Assembly (NCBI GenBank): GCA_043738625.1
Contig: JAYUFR010000076.1
Location: 1-6,287, forward strand
Length of the DNA stretch: 6,287 nt
Reading direction: 5' to 3'
Source of the DNA: JANYCD01 sp043738625
GTDB lineage: Bacteria; Pseudomonadota; Gammaproteobacteria; Burkholderiales; Rhodocyclaceae
The position numbers and the translations under genes were made by a program. Below, piece by piece: positions 1 to 6,287 of this stretch. Numbering within the stretch: the first letter of the stretch is position 1; each line of letters opens with the position of its first letter. The notes beneath the pieces are model-generated. The model did not search any database. It was not told where the DNA came from and saw only the letters and a list, made by a program, of their open reading frames with translations.

Positions 1-2
1 CA

Positions 3-30
3 TTTAAGCGCTTGGCCCCTCGGTTAGAAT
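3..30 (+). promoter_or_regulatory. Probable sigma-70 promoter of plsY
   Basis: A TAGAAT hexamer at 25-30 is one base from the consensus -10. A weak -35 (TTTAAG, 3-8) lies 16 bp upstream. Transcription would start near 37, about 22 nt before the plsY ATG at 59. The in-frame ATG at 29 lies inside this -10 box, which argues against it as the start codon. The -35 is poor, so the call rests mainly on the -10 and its position. Confidence 0.4.
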
Positions 31-58
31 GGCCGCGATTGTAAGTCACGAGTCACTC

Positions 59-658
59 ATGAATGCCCAAACCCTGTTGCTGTGCGCGGTACTGATCGGT
101 TATCTGCTCGGCTCGCTGCCGTTTGCGGTGATCGTCTCGCGCGCTTGCGGCCTGCCCGATCCGCGTACGGTTGGTTCCAAAAATCCCGGTGCCACCAACG
201 TGCTGCGTTCCGGCAACAAACTTGCGGCGCTGCTGACCCTGATCGGCGATGCCCTCAAGGGTTGGATCGCGATGAAGCTGGTGGCACTGCTGGGGATGGA
301 TGCAATTGCGATTGCCGCAGCCGGCTTCGCGGCATTTATCGGCCACATTTTTCCGCTGTTCCTCAAGTTCAAGGGCGGTAAAGGTGTCGCTACCGCGCTT
401 GGGGTTTTGGCAGGATTCAGCGGCTGGCTGGCACTGATTTGCGTTGGCGCATGGCTGCTGACTGCACTGGTGATGCGTTATTCATCACTCGCCGCGCTGG
501 TTGCTGCGGCGGTGGCGCCTTCTGCTGCATGGTGGCTGAACCAGCCGGTTGAAGCGCTGATCGTGGTGTCCGCCATGTCGGCACTGCTGATCGTTCGACA
601 CCGCTCCAACATTCAACACTTGCTGGCGGGCACCGAGGGCAAGCTCGGCAGGAAATAG
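59..658 (+). CDS. plsY: Glycerol-3-phosphate acyltransferase PlsY (acyl-phosphate dependent)
   Basis: PlsY is an inner-membrane enzyme that moves an acyl chain from acyl-phosphate (made by PlsX) to sn-glycerol 3-phosphate, giving lysophosphatidate, the first step of phospholipid synthesis. The 199-residue product matches the family's usual length of about 200. Visible signatures are GSLPFA at residues 18-23, the GLPDPRTVGSKNPGATNVLR block at 31-50, and GHIFPLFLKFKGGKGVATALG at 95-115, whose glycine/lysine-rich loop binds phosphate. About five hydrophobic segments separate these loops. I chose ATG 59 over the in-frame ATG 29 because MNAQTLLL lines up with the short N-terminus of E. coli PlsY and because 29 falls in the likely -10 box. 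No strong Shine-Dalgarno precedes either. The gene converges on tsaD with a 2-bp gap. In E. coli, plsY, folB and tsaD lie in the same neighbourhood. Confidence 0.95.
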   Translation: MNAQTLLLCAVLIGYLLGSLPFAVIVSRACGLPDPRTVGSKNPGATNVLRSGNKLAALLTLIGDALKGWIAMKLVALLGMDAIAIAAAGFAAFIGHIFPLFLKFKGGKGVATALGVLAGFSGWLALICVGAWLLTALVMRYSSLAALVAAAVAPSAAWWLNQPVEALIVVSAMSALLIVRHRSNIQHLLAGTEGKLGRK

Positions 659-660
659 CG

Positions 661-1686
661 TCAAGCCAGCTCTTGCAACGGCCAGCGCGGCCGCACGCTG
701 AATGTGCCTACAAGTTTGCCTGCAGAAGATTTGGCGAGGCCAGCCAGCAGGCGCTGTGCGCCACAGAACGCGATCATTGCGCCATTGTCAGTGCATAAAT
801 CCAGCTCCGGGTAGTGCACCCCAACGCCGGCTTTGGCCGCAGCTTTATTCAAGCGTTCGCGCAAACGATGATTGGCGCCCACCCCGCCGGCGACCACCAG
901 CGTATCGAGACCGCAATGGCGCACCGCTGCCAGCGATTTGGTGGTCAGCACCTCGGTCACCGCTTCCTGAAATTCAGCGGCCAGATCGGCCTTGTCCGAT
1001 TCGGCCATGGCCGACTGACGCACTGCCGTCAGCACGGCTGTCTTGAGTCCCGAGAAACTGAAATCGAAATCGCCGGAGTGCAGCATGGGCCGCGGCAGCT
1101 TGATCTTGCCTGGCACGCCGTGCTCGGCCAGCGCCGCCACTGCCGGTCCGCCGGGATAGCCCAGCCCCAGCAGCTTGGCGGTCTTGTCGAAGGCCTCGCC
1201 CGCTGCATCGTCGAGCGATTCGCCCAGCAACTCGTAAGTACCCACTCCGCAGACACGCATGAGCTGGGTGTGTCCGCCCGAGACCAGCAGGGCGACAAAG
1301 GGGAATTTGGGCGGATCTTTTGACAACAGCGGGGAGAGTAGATGGCCTTCAAGGTGATGCACCGGCACGGCTGGTACGTTCAGCGCCAGACCCAGCGACT
1401 CGGCAAAACTTGCCCCCACCAGCAAAGCACCTGCCAGCCCCGGCCCGGCCGTATAGGCAATGGCATTGATGTTCTGTTTGCGGGTTCCGCTTTCGGTCAG
1501 CACCCTCTCCAGCAGGGGAATCAGTCGCCGGATATGGTCGCGCGAGGCCAACTCGGGCACCACCCCGCCATAGGCTTCATGCATGGCCACTTGGGTGTGG
1601 ACGGCGTGTGCCAGCAGACCGCGATCGCTGTCGAACAGCGCGACGCCGGTTTCGTCGCAGGAGGATTCGATGCCGAGAACGATCAT
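661..1686 (-). CDS. tsaD: tRNA N6-adenosine threonylcarbamoyltransferase TsaD
   Basis: TsaD, with TsaB and TsaE, transfers the threonylcarbamoyl group of threonylcarbamoyl-AMP (made by TsaC/TsaC2) to A37 of tRNAs reading ANN codons, giving t6A. It acts in the cytosol and is generally essential. The 341-residue protein has the full set of ASKHA-fold features: the MIVLGIESSCDETG start, the metal-binding histidines H111 and H115 in VHHLEGHLLSPL, LLVSGGHTQL at 134-142, the GLGYPGGPAVA glycine-rich loop near 174-184, VVAGGVGANHRLR near 264-276, and metal-binding D300 in CTDNGAMIAF. The length is normal and nothing is broken. The start is fixed by the family N-terminus, although the bases just before it (GCGCCTCCC) are not a Shine-Dalgarno. 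It is transcribed divergently from rpsU, as in many gammaproteobacteria and betaproteobacteria. Confidence 0.97.
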   Translation of the reverse strand: MIVLGIESSCDETGVALFDSDRGLLAHAVHTQVAMHEAYGGVVPELASRDHIRRLIPLLERVLTESGTRKQNINAIAYTAGPGLAGALLVGASFAESLGLALNVPAVPVHHLEGHLLSPLLSKDPPKFPFVALLVSGGHTQLMRVCGVGTYELLGESLDDAAGEAFDKTAKLLGLGYPGGPAVAALAEHGVPGKIKLPRPMLHSGDFDFSFSGLKTAVLTAVRQSAMAESDKADLAAEFQEAVTEVLTTKSLAAVRHCGLDTLVVAGGVGANHRLRERLNKAAAKAGVGVHYPELDLCTDNGAMIAFCGAQRLLAGLAKSSAGKLVGTFSVRPRWPLQELA

Positions 1687-1695
1687 GGGAGGCGC

Positions 1696-1701
1696 ATTCT
1701 A
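1696..1701 (-). promoter_or_regulatory. Candidate -10 box for tsaD
   Basis: On the minus strand TAGAAT (one mismatch to consensus) ends 9 nt before the tsaD ATG, so transcription would begin within a few bases of the start codon. No recognisable -35 lies 16-18 bp upstream (best hexamer CATTTC). The call is weak, but it would fit the missing Shine-Dalgarno if the mRNA is leaderless or nearly so. A polymerase bound here would overlap the rpsU promoter. Confidence 0.3.
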
Positions 1702-1704
1702 CCT

Positions 1705-1732
1705 TTGACATTGCCTGAGAAATGGATACAAT
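1705..1732 (+). promoter_or_regulatory. Strong sigma-70 promoter of the rpsU-yqeY-dnaG-rpoD operon
   Basis: A perfect -35 TTGACA (1705-1710) and a near-perfect -10 TACAAT (1727-1732) are separated by 16 bp. Transcription should start near 1739, leaving a leader of about 28 nt before the rpsU ATG at 1767. This is the best-matching promoter in the window and the expected main promoter of the macromolecular synthesis operon. Confidence 0.85.
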
Positions 1733-1754
1733 GCGCGCCTTTCCCGCTCTAACC

Positions 1755-1758
1755 AAGG
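1755..1758 (+). promoter_or_regulatory. rpsU Shine-Dalgarno (decides the start)
   Basis: AAGG lies 8 nt before ATG 1767. It favours that codon over the in-frame ATG at 1722, which lies upstream of the predicted transcription start and within the promoter. Confidence 0.75.
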
Positions 1759-1766
1759 TAATTGCA

Positions 1767-1979
1767 ATGCCGGGTATCCGTCTAAAGGAAAATGAGCCGT
1801 TTGAAGTTGCGATCCGTCGCTTCAAGCGCGCCATCGAGAAGACCGGTCTGTTGACCGAGCTGCGTTCGCGTGAGTTTTACGAGAAGCCCACCGCCGAGCG
1901 CAAGCGCAAGCTGGCTGCCGCCGTGAAGCGCCATCACAAGCGCATCCGCAGCCAGATGCTGCCGCCGAAGATGTTCTAA
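1767..1979 (+). CDS. rpsU: 30S ribosomal protein S21
   Basis: S21 is a small basic protein of the 30S platform that helps the anti-Shine-Dalgarno end of 16S rRNA pair with mRNA at initiation. The 70-residue product matches the family closely: it opens MPGIRLKENEPFEVAIRRFK, has the invariant REFYEKPTAERKRK block at about 35-48, and ends in a basic helix (KRHHKRIRSQMLPPKMF) typical of betaproteobacteria. The start gives the exact family N-terminus and has AAGG 8 nt upstream; the in-frame ATG at 1722 would add 15 residues with no family counterpart and sits in the promoter. It is the first gene of the operon, followed by a hairpin terminator, as expected for a protein needed in far larger amounts than primase or sigma factor. 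Confidence 0.97.
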   Translation: MPGIRLKENEPFEVAIRRFKRAIEKTGLLTELRSREFYEKPTAERKRKLAAAVKRHHKRIRSQMLPPKMF

Positions 1980-2000
1980 AAAGCTTCGCCCCGAAGTCCT

Positions 2001-2046
2001 GCCGAAACCGCCAAATATCCAACGATACTGGCGGTTTCGGCGTTTT
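2001..2046 (+). terminator. Intrinsic terminator or attenuator after rpsU
   Basis: Two perfectly complementary 13-base arms (GCCGAAACCGCCA at 2001-2013 and TGGCGGTTTCGGC at 2029-2041) enclose a 15-nt loop and are followed by GTTTT. The hairpin begins 21 bp after the rpsU stop and ends before the yqeY Shine-Dalgarno. The U tract is short (four), so partial read-through is likely, and read-through is needed unless yqeY has its own promoter. It parallels the terminator known between rpsU and dnaG in E. coli. A 5-bp hairpin (1984-1996) lies just upstream. Confidence 0.8.
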
Positions 2047-2062
2047 CACTTGGAGGAATCGA

Positions 2063-2509
2063 ATGTCTCTCAAGCTCCGCATCAACGAAGACATGAAATC
2101 CGCGCTGCGCGCCAGGGACTCGGCGCGCCTGGCCGCGATCCGCCTGCTGATGGCGGCGATGAAACAAAAAGAAATCGATGAGCGCATCGAGCTCGACGAC
2201 GCGGCGGTGATCACCATCATCGAAAAAATGCTCAAGCAGCGCAAGGATTCGATCAACCAGTTCGAAGCTGGCAAACGCCAGGATTTGGCTGATGTTGAAA
2301 AATTCGAGGTGGAAGTGCTGATGTCGTACATGCCGCAAGCCTTGTCCGCCGCCGAAGTGGCCGCCATCGTCACCGCAGCCGTGACCGAGTCCGGCGCCAG
2401 CGCGCCTTCCGACATGGGCAAGGTGATCGCCCTGGTCAAGCCCCAGGTCGCCGGTCGCGCCGACATGGGCGAAGTGTCCAAACTGGTCAAGGCGAAGCTT
2501 GGTCACTGA
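2063..2509 (+). CDS. yqeY: GatB/YqeY domain protein (YqeY family)
   Basis: A 148-residue cytosolic protein of the YqeY family, related to the C-terminal tRNA-contacting helical domain of the GatB amidotransferase subunit. Its own function is not established. Visible family features are the helical N-terminal half (MSLKLRINEDMKSALRARD, then the KQKEIDERIELDD region), the VLMSYMPQALSAAEV hinge at about 88-102, and a C-terminal helical part with DMGKVIALVKPQVAGRADMGEVSKLVKAKL at about 117-146. ATG 2063 has a strong Shine-Dalgarno (GGAGG, 2052-2056) with a 6-nt spacer. It lies 83 bp after rpsU and 115 bp before dnaG; a yqeY gene between rpsU and dnaG is common in proteobacteria. The GatB relationship and the location suggest a link to tRNA or translation, but that is inference. 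No catalytic motif is visible. Confidence 0.92.
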   Translation: MSLKLRINEDMKSALRARDSARLAAIRLLMAAMKQKEIDERIELDDAAVITIIEKMLKQRKDSINQFEAGKRQDLADVEKFEVEVLMSYMPQALSAAEVAAIVTAAVTESGASAPSDMGKVIALVKPQVAGRADMGEVSKLVKAKLGH

Positions 2510-2523
2510 GTCAGTTCCCAATT

Positions 2524-2598
2524 GAGCGCCCCCAAACCTGCCGCTTCGCGTCAGGCCCCCCAAGAGGCTTCAAGAACGCTTGGGACGGCCCGGCGCTT
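2524..2598. repeat. GC-rich self-folding intergenic element between yqeY and dnaG
   Basis: An outer stem (AGCGCC 2525-2530 with GGCGCT 2592-2597) closes over two inner hairpins. The first is 2537-2555 (CCTG and CGC pairing with GCG and CAGG, TTC loop, one C/T mismatch). The second is 2554-2590 (GGCC and CCCAAG pairing with CTTGGG and GGCC, with a small internal loop). The two share bases 2554-2555, so one may give up its last pairs. This looks like the dispersed GC-rich hairpin repeats seen between genes in many betaproteobacteria, but no second copy lies in this window. TTTCTT follows the outer stem, so it could also serve as a weak yqeY terminator. Confidence 0.5.
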
Positions 2599-2607
2599 TC
2601 TTGAGAG

Positions 2608-2625
2608 CGGCGCATAATCGCGCCG
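2608..2625. promoter_or_regulatory. Perfect inverted repeat abutting the dnaG start codon
   Basis: CGGCGC (2608-2613), a 6-nt spacer ATAATC, and GCGCCG (2620-2625) form a perfect 6-bp inverted repeat; its last base is the G of the dnaG GTG. CATAAT (2613-2618), a possible -10 box, sits across the spacer, but there is no matching -35 at 16-18 bp. It could be a start-site hairpin in the mRNA, a protein-binding palindrome, or chance in GC-rich sequence. Confidence 0.4.
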
Positions 2626-4370
2626 TGATCCCCGAAAGTTTTATCCAGGAACTGCTTGGACGTCTCGACATCGTCGACGTCGTCGAGCGCTACGTGCCCT
2701 TGCGCAAGGCGGGCGCCAATTACAGCGCCTGCTGCCCGTTTCATTCCGAAAAAACGCCGTCGTTCACGGTGAGCCCGGCCAAGCAGTTTTATCACTGCTT
2801 CGGTTGCGGCGCGCATGGCAGCGCCATCGGGTTCGTCATGCAGTATTCGGGCCTCGGTTTCATCGACGCCGTCGAAGATCTCGCGTCGCATATCGGCCTG
2901 CAAGTGCCGCGCGAAACTTCCGTTCAGCGCAGCGCCGACAGCGCCCGCAAGGCGCCGCTAACCGAGTTGATGGCGCGCGCCGCCGGCTTTTATCGCCAGC
3001 AACTGAAAGCCTCGCCCAAGGCCATTGAGTACCTCAAGGGGCGCGGCCTGACCGGCGAAATCGCCGCCCGCTTCGGCCTCGGCTATGCGCCCGAAGACTG
3101 GCAGGGCCTGCAAAAAACTTTTCCGAACTACGACGATGCCGCACTGGTGGAATGCGGCCTGGTCATCGTGAACGAGCAGGGCCGCCGTTATGACCGCTTC
3201 CGCGACCGCGTCATGTTTCCCATCCTCGACCAACGCGGCAACGTGATCGGCTTTGGCGGGCGCGTTATTGGCGAAGGTGAACCCAAGTATCTCAACTCGC
3301 CCGAAACCCCGTTGTTCGAGAAGGGCCGCGAACTGTACGGCCTGACCCAGGCGCGGCAGGCGATCCGCGATGAAGACACAGTGATCGTGGTTGAAGGCTA
3401 CATGGATGTCGTCGCTCTGGCGCAGCACTGCATCGCCAATGCCGTCGCGACACTTGGTACCGCGACTACCTCCAACCACACGCACAAACTGTTGCGCCAA
3501 GCCTCAAAGGTGGTGTTTTGCTTCGATGGTGACAGCGCCGGGCGCAAGGCGGCGTGGCGCGCGCTGGAAGCCAGCCTCGACCAGCTTGCCGATGACAAGT
3601 CGGTTGGCTTCCTGTTCCTCCCGACCGAACATGACCCGGACAGCTTCGTCCGCGCCGAAGGCGCCGATGCCTTCCGCCGCATGGTCGCGCACCCCGTGAC
3701 CCTCAGCGAATTCCTGATGCGGCACCTTCAGTCGGATATCGACCTTGCCACCGCCGAAGGCCGCGCCCGTCTGGTGCACGTGGCCAAGCCCCACTTGCAG
3801 CGGCTATCGGCACCCGTGTTGCGCGTACAAGTGACCAAGGCCGTCGCTGCTGCTGCTGCCTTGAGCCAGGCTGAAGTTGAAGGCCAGTGTGGCCTCAAAC
3901 CCTTGGCTCGCTACCGCACGCCACCGCGCGGCCAGAAACGTACGGTCGAAGTTTCCAAACTGCGCACCCTGCTGAAAGCCATTCTGGAGCGGCCCGAGCG
4001 CGCGGCGCGGGTGCCGCTCGATATCATTCCTGACGATCACCCGGACGGAGCAGCGCTGCACTTCATTGCCAGCGCTTTTGAACAAGGCGAACTGCCCACC
4101 GGCAATCATGGGGTGATGCTCGAGTTTTTGCGTGGATCTTCGCACGAGGCTGCGGTGATGGGGCTTGTTGAAGCCGTCGCGCGCGAAACCGACGAGGCCA
4201 GCAGCGAAAGGGAATTTGAGGAAACACTGGATAGCATCCGTATTCAGGAACTCAAATCCGAGATTGCGGCTCTTACTGCAATGGAACGGCAAGGCGGACT
4301 TCCTCCCGATGAACGGCGTCGGCTGGCCGAGTTGCTCGTCAGAAAAACAGGTGAAAGTCAGGGAAATTGA
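2625..4370 (+). CDS. dnaG: DNA primase DnaG
   Basis: DnaG makes the short RNA primers for leading-strand initiation and each Okazaki fragment, working with the DnaB helicase at the replication fork. The 581-residue product equals E. coli DnaG in length. The N-terminal CHC2 zinc finger has C37, H40, C58 and C61. The RNA-polymerase-like core follows, with basic residues K221 (EPKYLNSPET) and K233 (EKGRELYGL). The TOPRIM site has E257 in EGYMD and D301/D303 in DGDSAGR, which bind the catalytic metals. The helicase-binding C-terminal domain starts near residue 434 and ends RRRLAELLVRKTGESQGN. I chose GTG 2625 because MIPESFIQELL is the usual family start; upstream in-frame TTGs (2580, 2601) would run into the folded spacer. 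No Shine-Dalgarno precedes the GTG, which suggests deliberately weak translation, as for primase in other bacteria. Confidence 0.96.
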   Translation: MIPESFIQELLGRLDIVDVVERYVPLRKAGANYSACCPFHSEKTPSFTVSPAKQFYHCFGCGAHGSAIGFVMQYSGLGFIDAVEDLASHIGLQVPRETSVQRSADSARKAPLTELMARAAGFYRQQLKASPKAIEYLKGRGLTGEIAARFGLGYAPEDWQGLQKTFPNYDDAALVECGLVIVNEQGRRYDRFRDRVMFPILDQRGNVIGFGGRVIGEGEPKYLNSPETPLFEKGRELYGLTQARQAIRDEDTVIVVEGYMDVVALAQHCIANAVATLGTATTSNHTHKLLRQASKVVFCFDGDSAGRKAAWRALEASLDQLADDKSVGFLFLPTEHDPDSFVRAEGADAFRRMVAHPVTLSEFLMRHLQSDIDLATAEGRARLVHVAKPHLQRLSAPVLRVQVTKAVAAAAALSQAEVEGQCGLKPLARYRTPPRGQKRTVEVSKLRTLLKAILERPERAARVPLDIIPDDHPDGAALHFIASAFEQGELPTGNHGVMLEFLRGSSHEAAVMGLVEAVARETDEASSEREFEETLDSIRIQELKSEIAALTAMERQGGLPPDERRRLAELLVRKTGESQGN

Positions 4371-4376
4371 CTAGTG

Positions 4377-4382
4377 TATAAT
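4377..4382 (+). promoter_or_regulatory. Candidate internal promoter for rpoD (-10 TATAAT)
   Basis: A perfect TATAAT sits 7 bp after the dnaG stop codon and predicts a start near 4389, giving an rpoD leader of about 68 nt. TG directly precedes it but without the one-base gap of a true extended -10. The -35 is poor at every usual spacing (AAGTCA at 16 bp, AAAGTC at 17 bp). Separate rpoD promoters are well known in this operon in other bacteria. Confidence 0.55.
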
Positions 4383-4383
4383 T

Positions 4384-4420
4384 GCCGGTTCCCCCGAGCC
4401 TTGACTACCGGCTGCAAGGC
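4384..4420 (+). promoter_or_regulatory. Two interlocking inverted repeats in the rpoD leader
   Basis: Repeat A pairs GCCGGT (4384-4389) with ACCGGC (4407-4412). Repeat B pairs GCCTTG (4398-4403) with CAAGGC (4415-4420). Each is a perfect 6-bp stem and each has one arm inside the other's loop, so the two hairpins compete (or, less likely, form a strained pseudoknot). B is followed by TTT, too short for a confident terminator. If transcription starts near 4389, only read-through RNA from dnaG carries the left arm of A. Confidence 0.45.
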
Positions 4421-4445
4421 TTTCCAGTCACGCAGCGTTTGAACC

Positions 4446-4450
4446 GAGGA
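4446..4450 (+). promoter_or_regulatory. rpoD Shine-Dalgarno (decides the start)
   Basis: GAGGA with a 6-nt spacer precedes ATG 4457. It supports translation of the whole Lys-rich tail rather than a start at an internal Met such as residue 121 or 134. Confidence 0.8.
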
Positions 4451-4456
4451 TTTGCC

Positions 4457-6287
<1,831 letters not shown>

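Noticed and set aside
29..58. Earlier in-frame ATG for plsY, adding 10 residues
   Set aside because: It lies within the likely TAGAAT -10 box, has no Shine-Dalgarno, and the extra residues have no counterpart in known PlsY N-termini.
1342..1752. 136-codon plus-strand frame opposite tsaD, and similar antisense frames at 814-1323, 1822-2563 and 2958-3500
   Set aside because: All are antisense to well-identified genes, show no family motifs and have compositions expected from the complement of biased codons.
1722..1766. Earlier in-frame ATG for rpsU, adding 15 residues
   Set aside because: It overlaps the -10 region upstream of the predicted transcription start; S21 begins MPxI in the family and ATG 1767 has AAGG 8 nt upstream.
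2554..2602. A firm yqeY terminator
   Set aside because: The hairpin has an internal loop and is separated from the short TTTCTT stretch by GC-rich bases, so it does not meet the usual stem-plus-U-tract form. It is described as a folded element instead.
2580..2624. Upstream TTG starts for dnaG (2580 and 2601)
   Set aside because: The added residues come from the GC-rich folded spacer and match no family sequence; GTG 2625 gives the expected MIPESFIQ start and 581 residues.
4384..4420. A stable H-type pseudoknot in the rpoD leader
   Set aside because: The order of arms fits, but only 2 nt (4413-4414) would have to cross a 6-bp stem, which is too short. Alternative hairpins are more likely.

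Overview
The window is a stretch of conserved bacterial core chromosome, not an accessory island. It holds plsY(+), tsaD(-), rpsU(+), yqeY(+), dnaG(+) and the first part of rpoD(+). The last four genes form the macromolecular synthesis operon, which couples translation (ribosomal protein S21), replication (primase) and transcription (the housekeeping sigma factor). The GC-rich sequence, the primase N-terminus (MIPESFIQELL, zinc finger following), the S21 ending in MLPPKMF and the long Lys/Ala/Pro-rich tail on RpoD all point to a betaproteobacterium. I cannot name the genus from this window.

Layout. Bases 1-58 are a leader with a probable plsY promoter and perhaps the start codon of a divergent gene at the very edge. 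plsY (59-658) and tsaD (661-1686, minus) converge with only 2 bp between their stop codons. The 80-bp gap 1687-1766 is a divergent promoter region with a near-consensus sigma-70 promoter for rpsU. rpsU (1767-1979) is followed by a strong hairpin terminator or attenuator, then yqeY (2063-2509). The 115-bp gap before dnaG holds a self-folding GC-rich element and a perfect inverted repeat that runs into the dnaG start codon. dnaG (2625-4370, GTG start) is followed by an 86-bp gap with a TATAAT promoter, two interlocking inverted repeats and a good Shine-Dalgarno. rpoD starts at 4457 and runs off the window in the linker after region 2.

How the genes work together. S21 acts at translation initiation, DnaG primes Okazaki fragments with the DnaB helicase, and RpoD directs RNA polymerase to housekeeping promoters. 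The internal terminator and internal promoters seen here would let the three be made in different amounts from one locus. TsaD makes the t6A37 tRNA modification and PlsY starts phospholipid synthesis; both are neighbours with separate transcription. YqeY, a small GatB-related protein, sits between rpsU and dnaG and is the least understood gene here.

I found no mobile element, CRISPR array, tRNA, rRNA or obviously new system. What deserves a second look is regulatory: the rpoD leader structures, the dnaG start-site palindrome, the folded yqeY-dnaG spacer, starts that lack a Shine-Dalgarno, and the histone-like N-terminal tail of RpoD.
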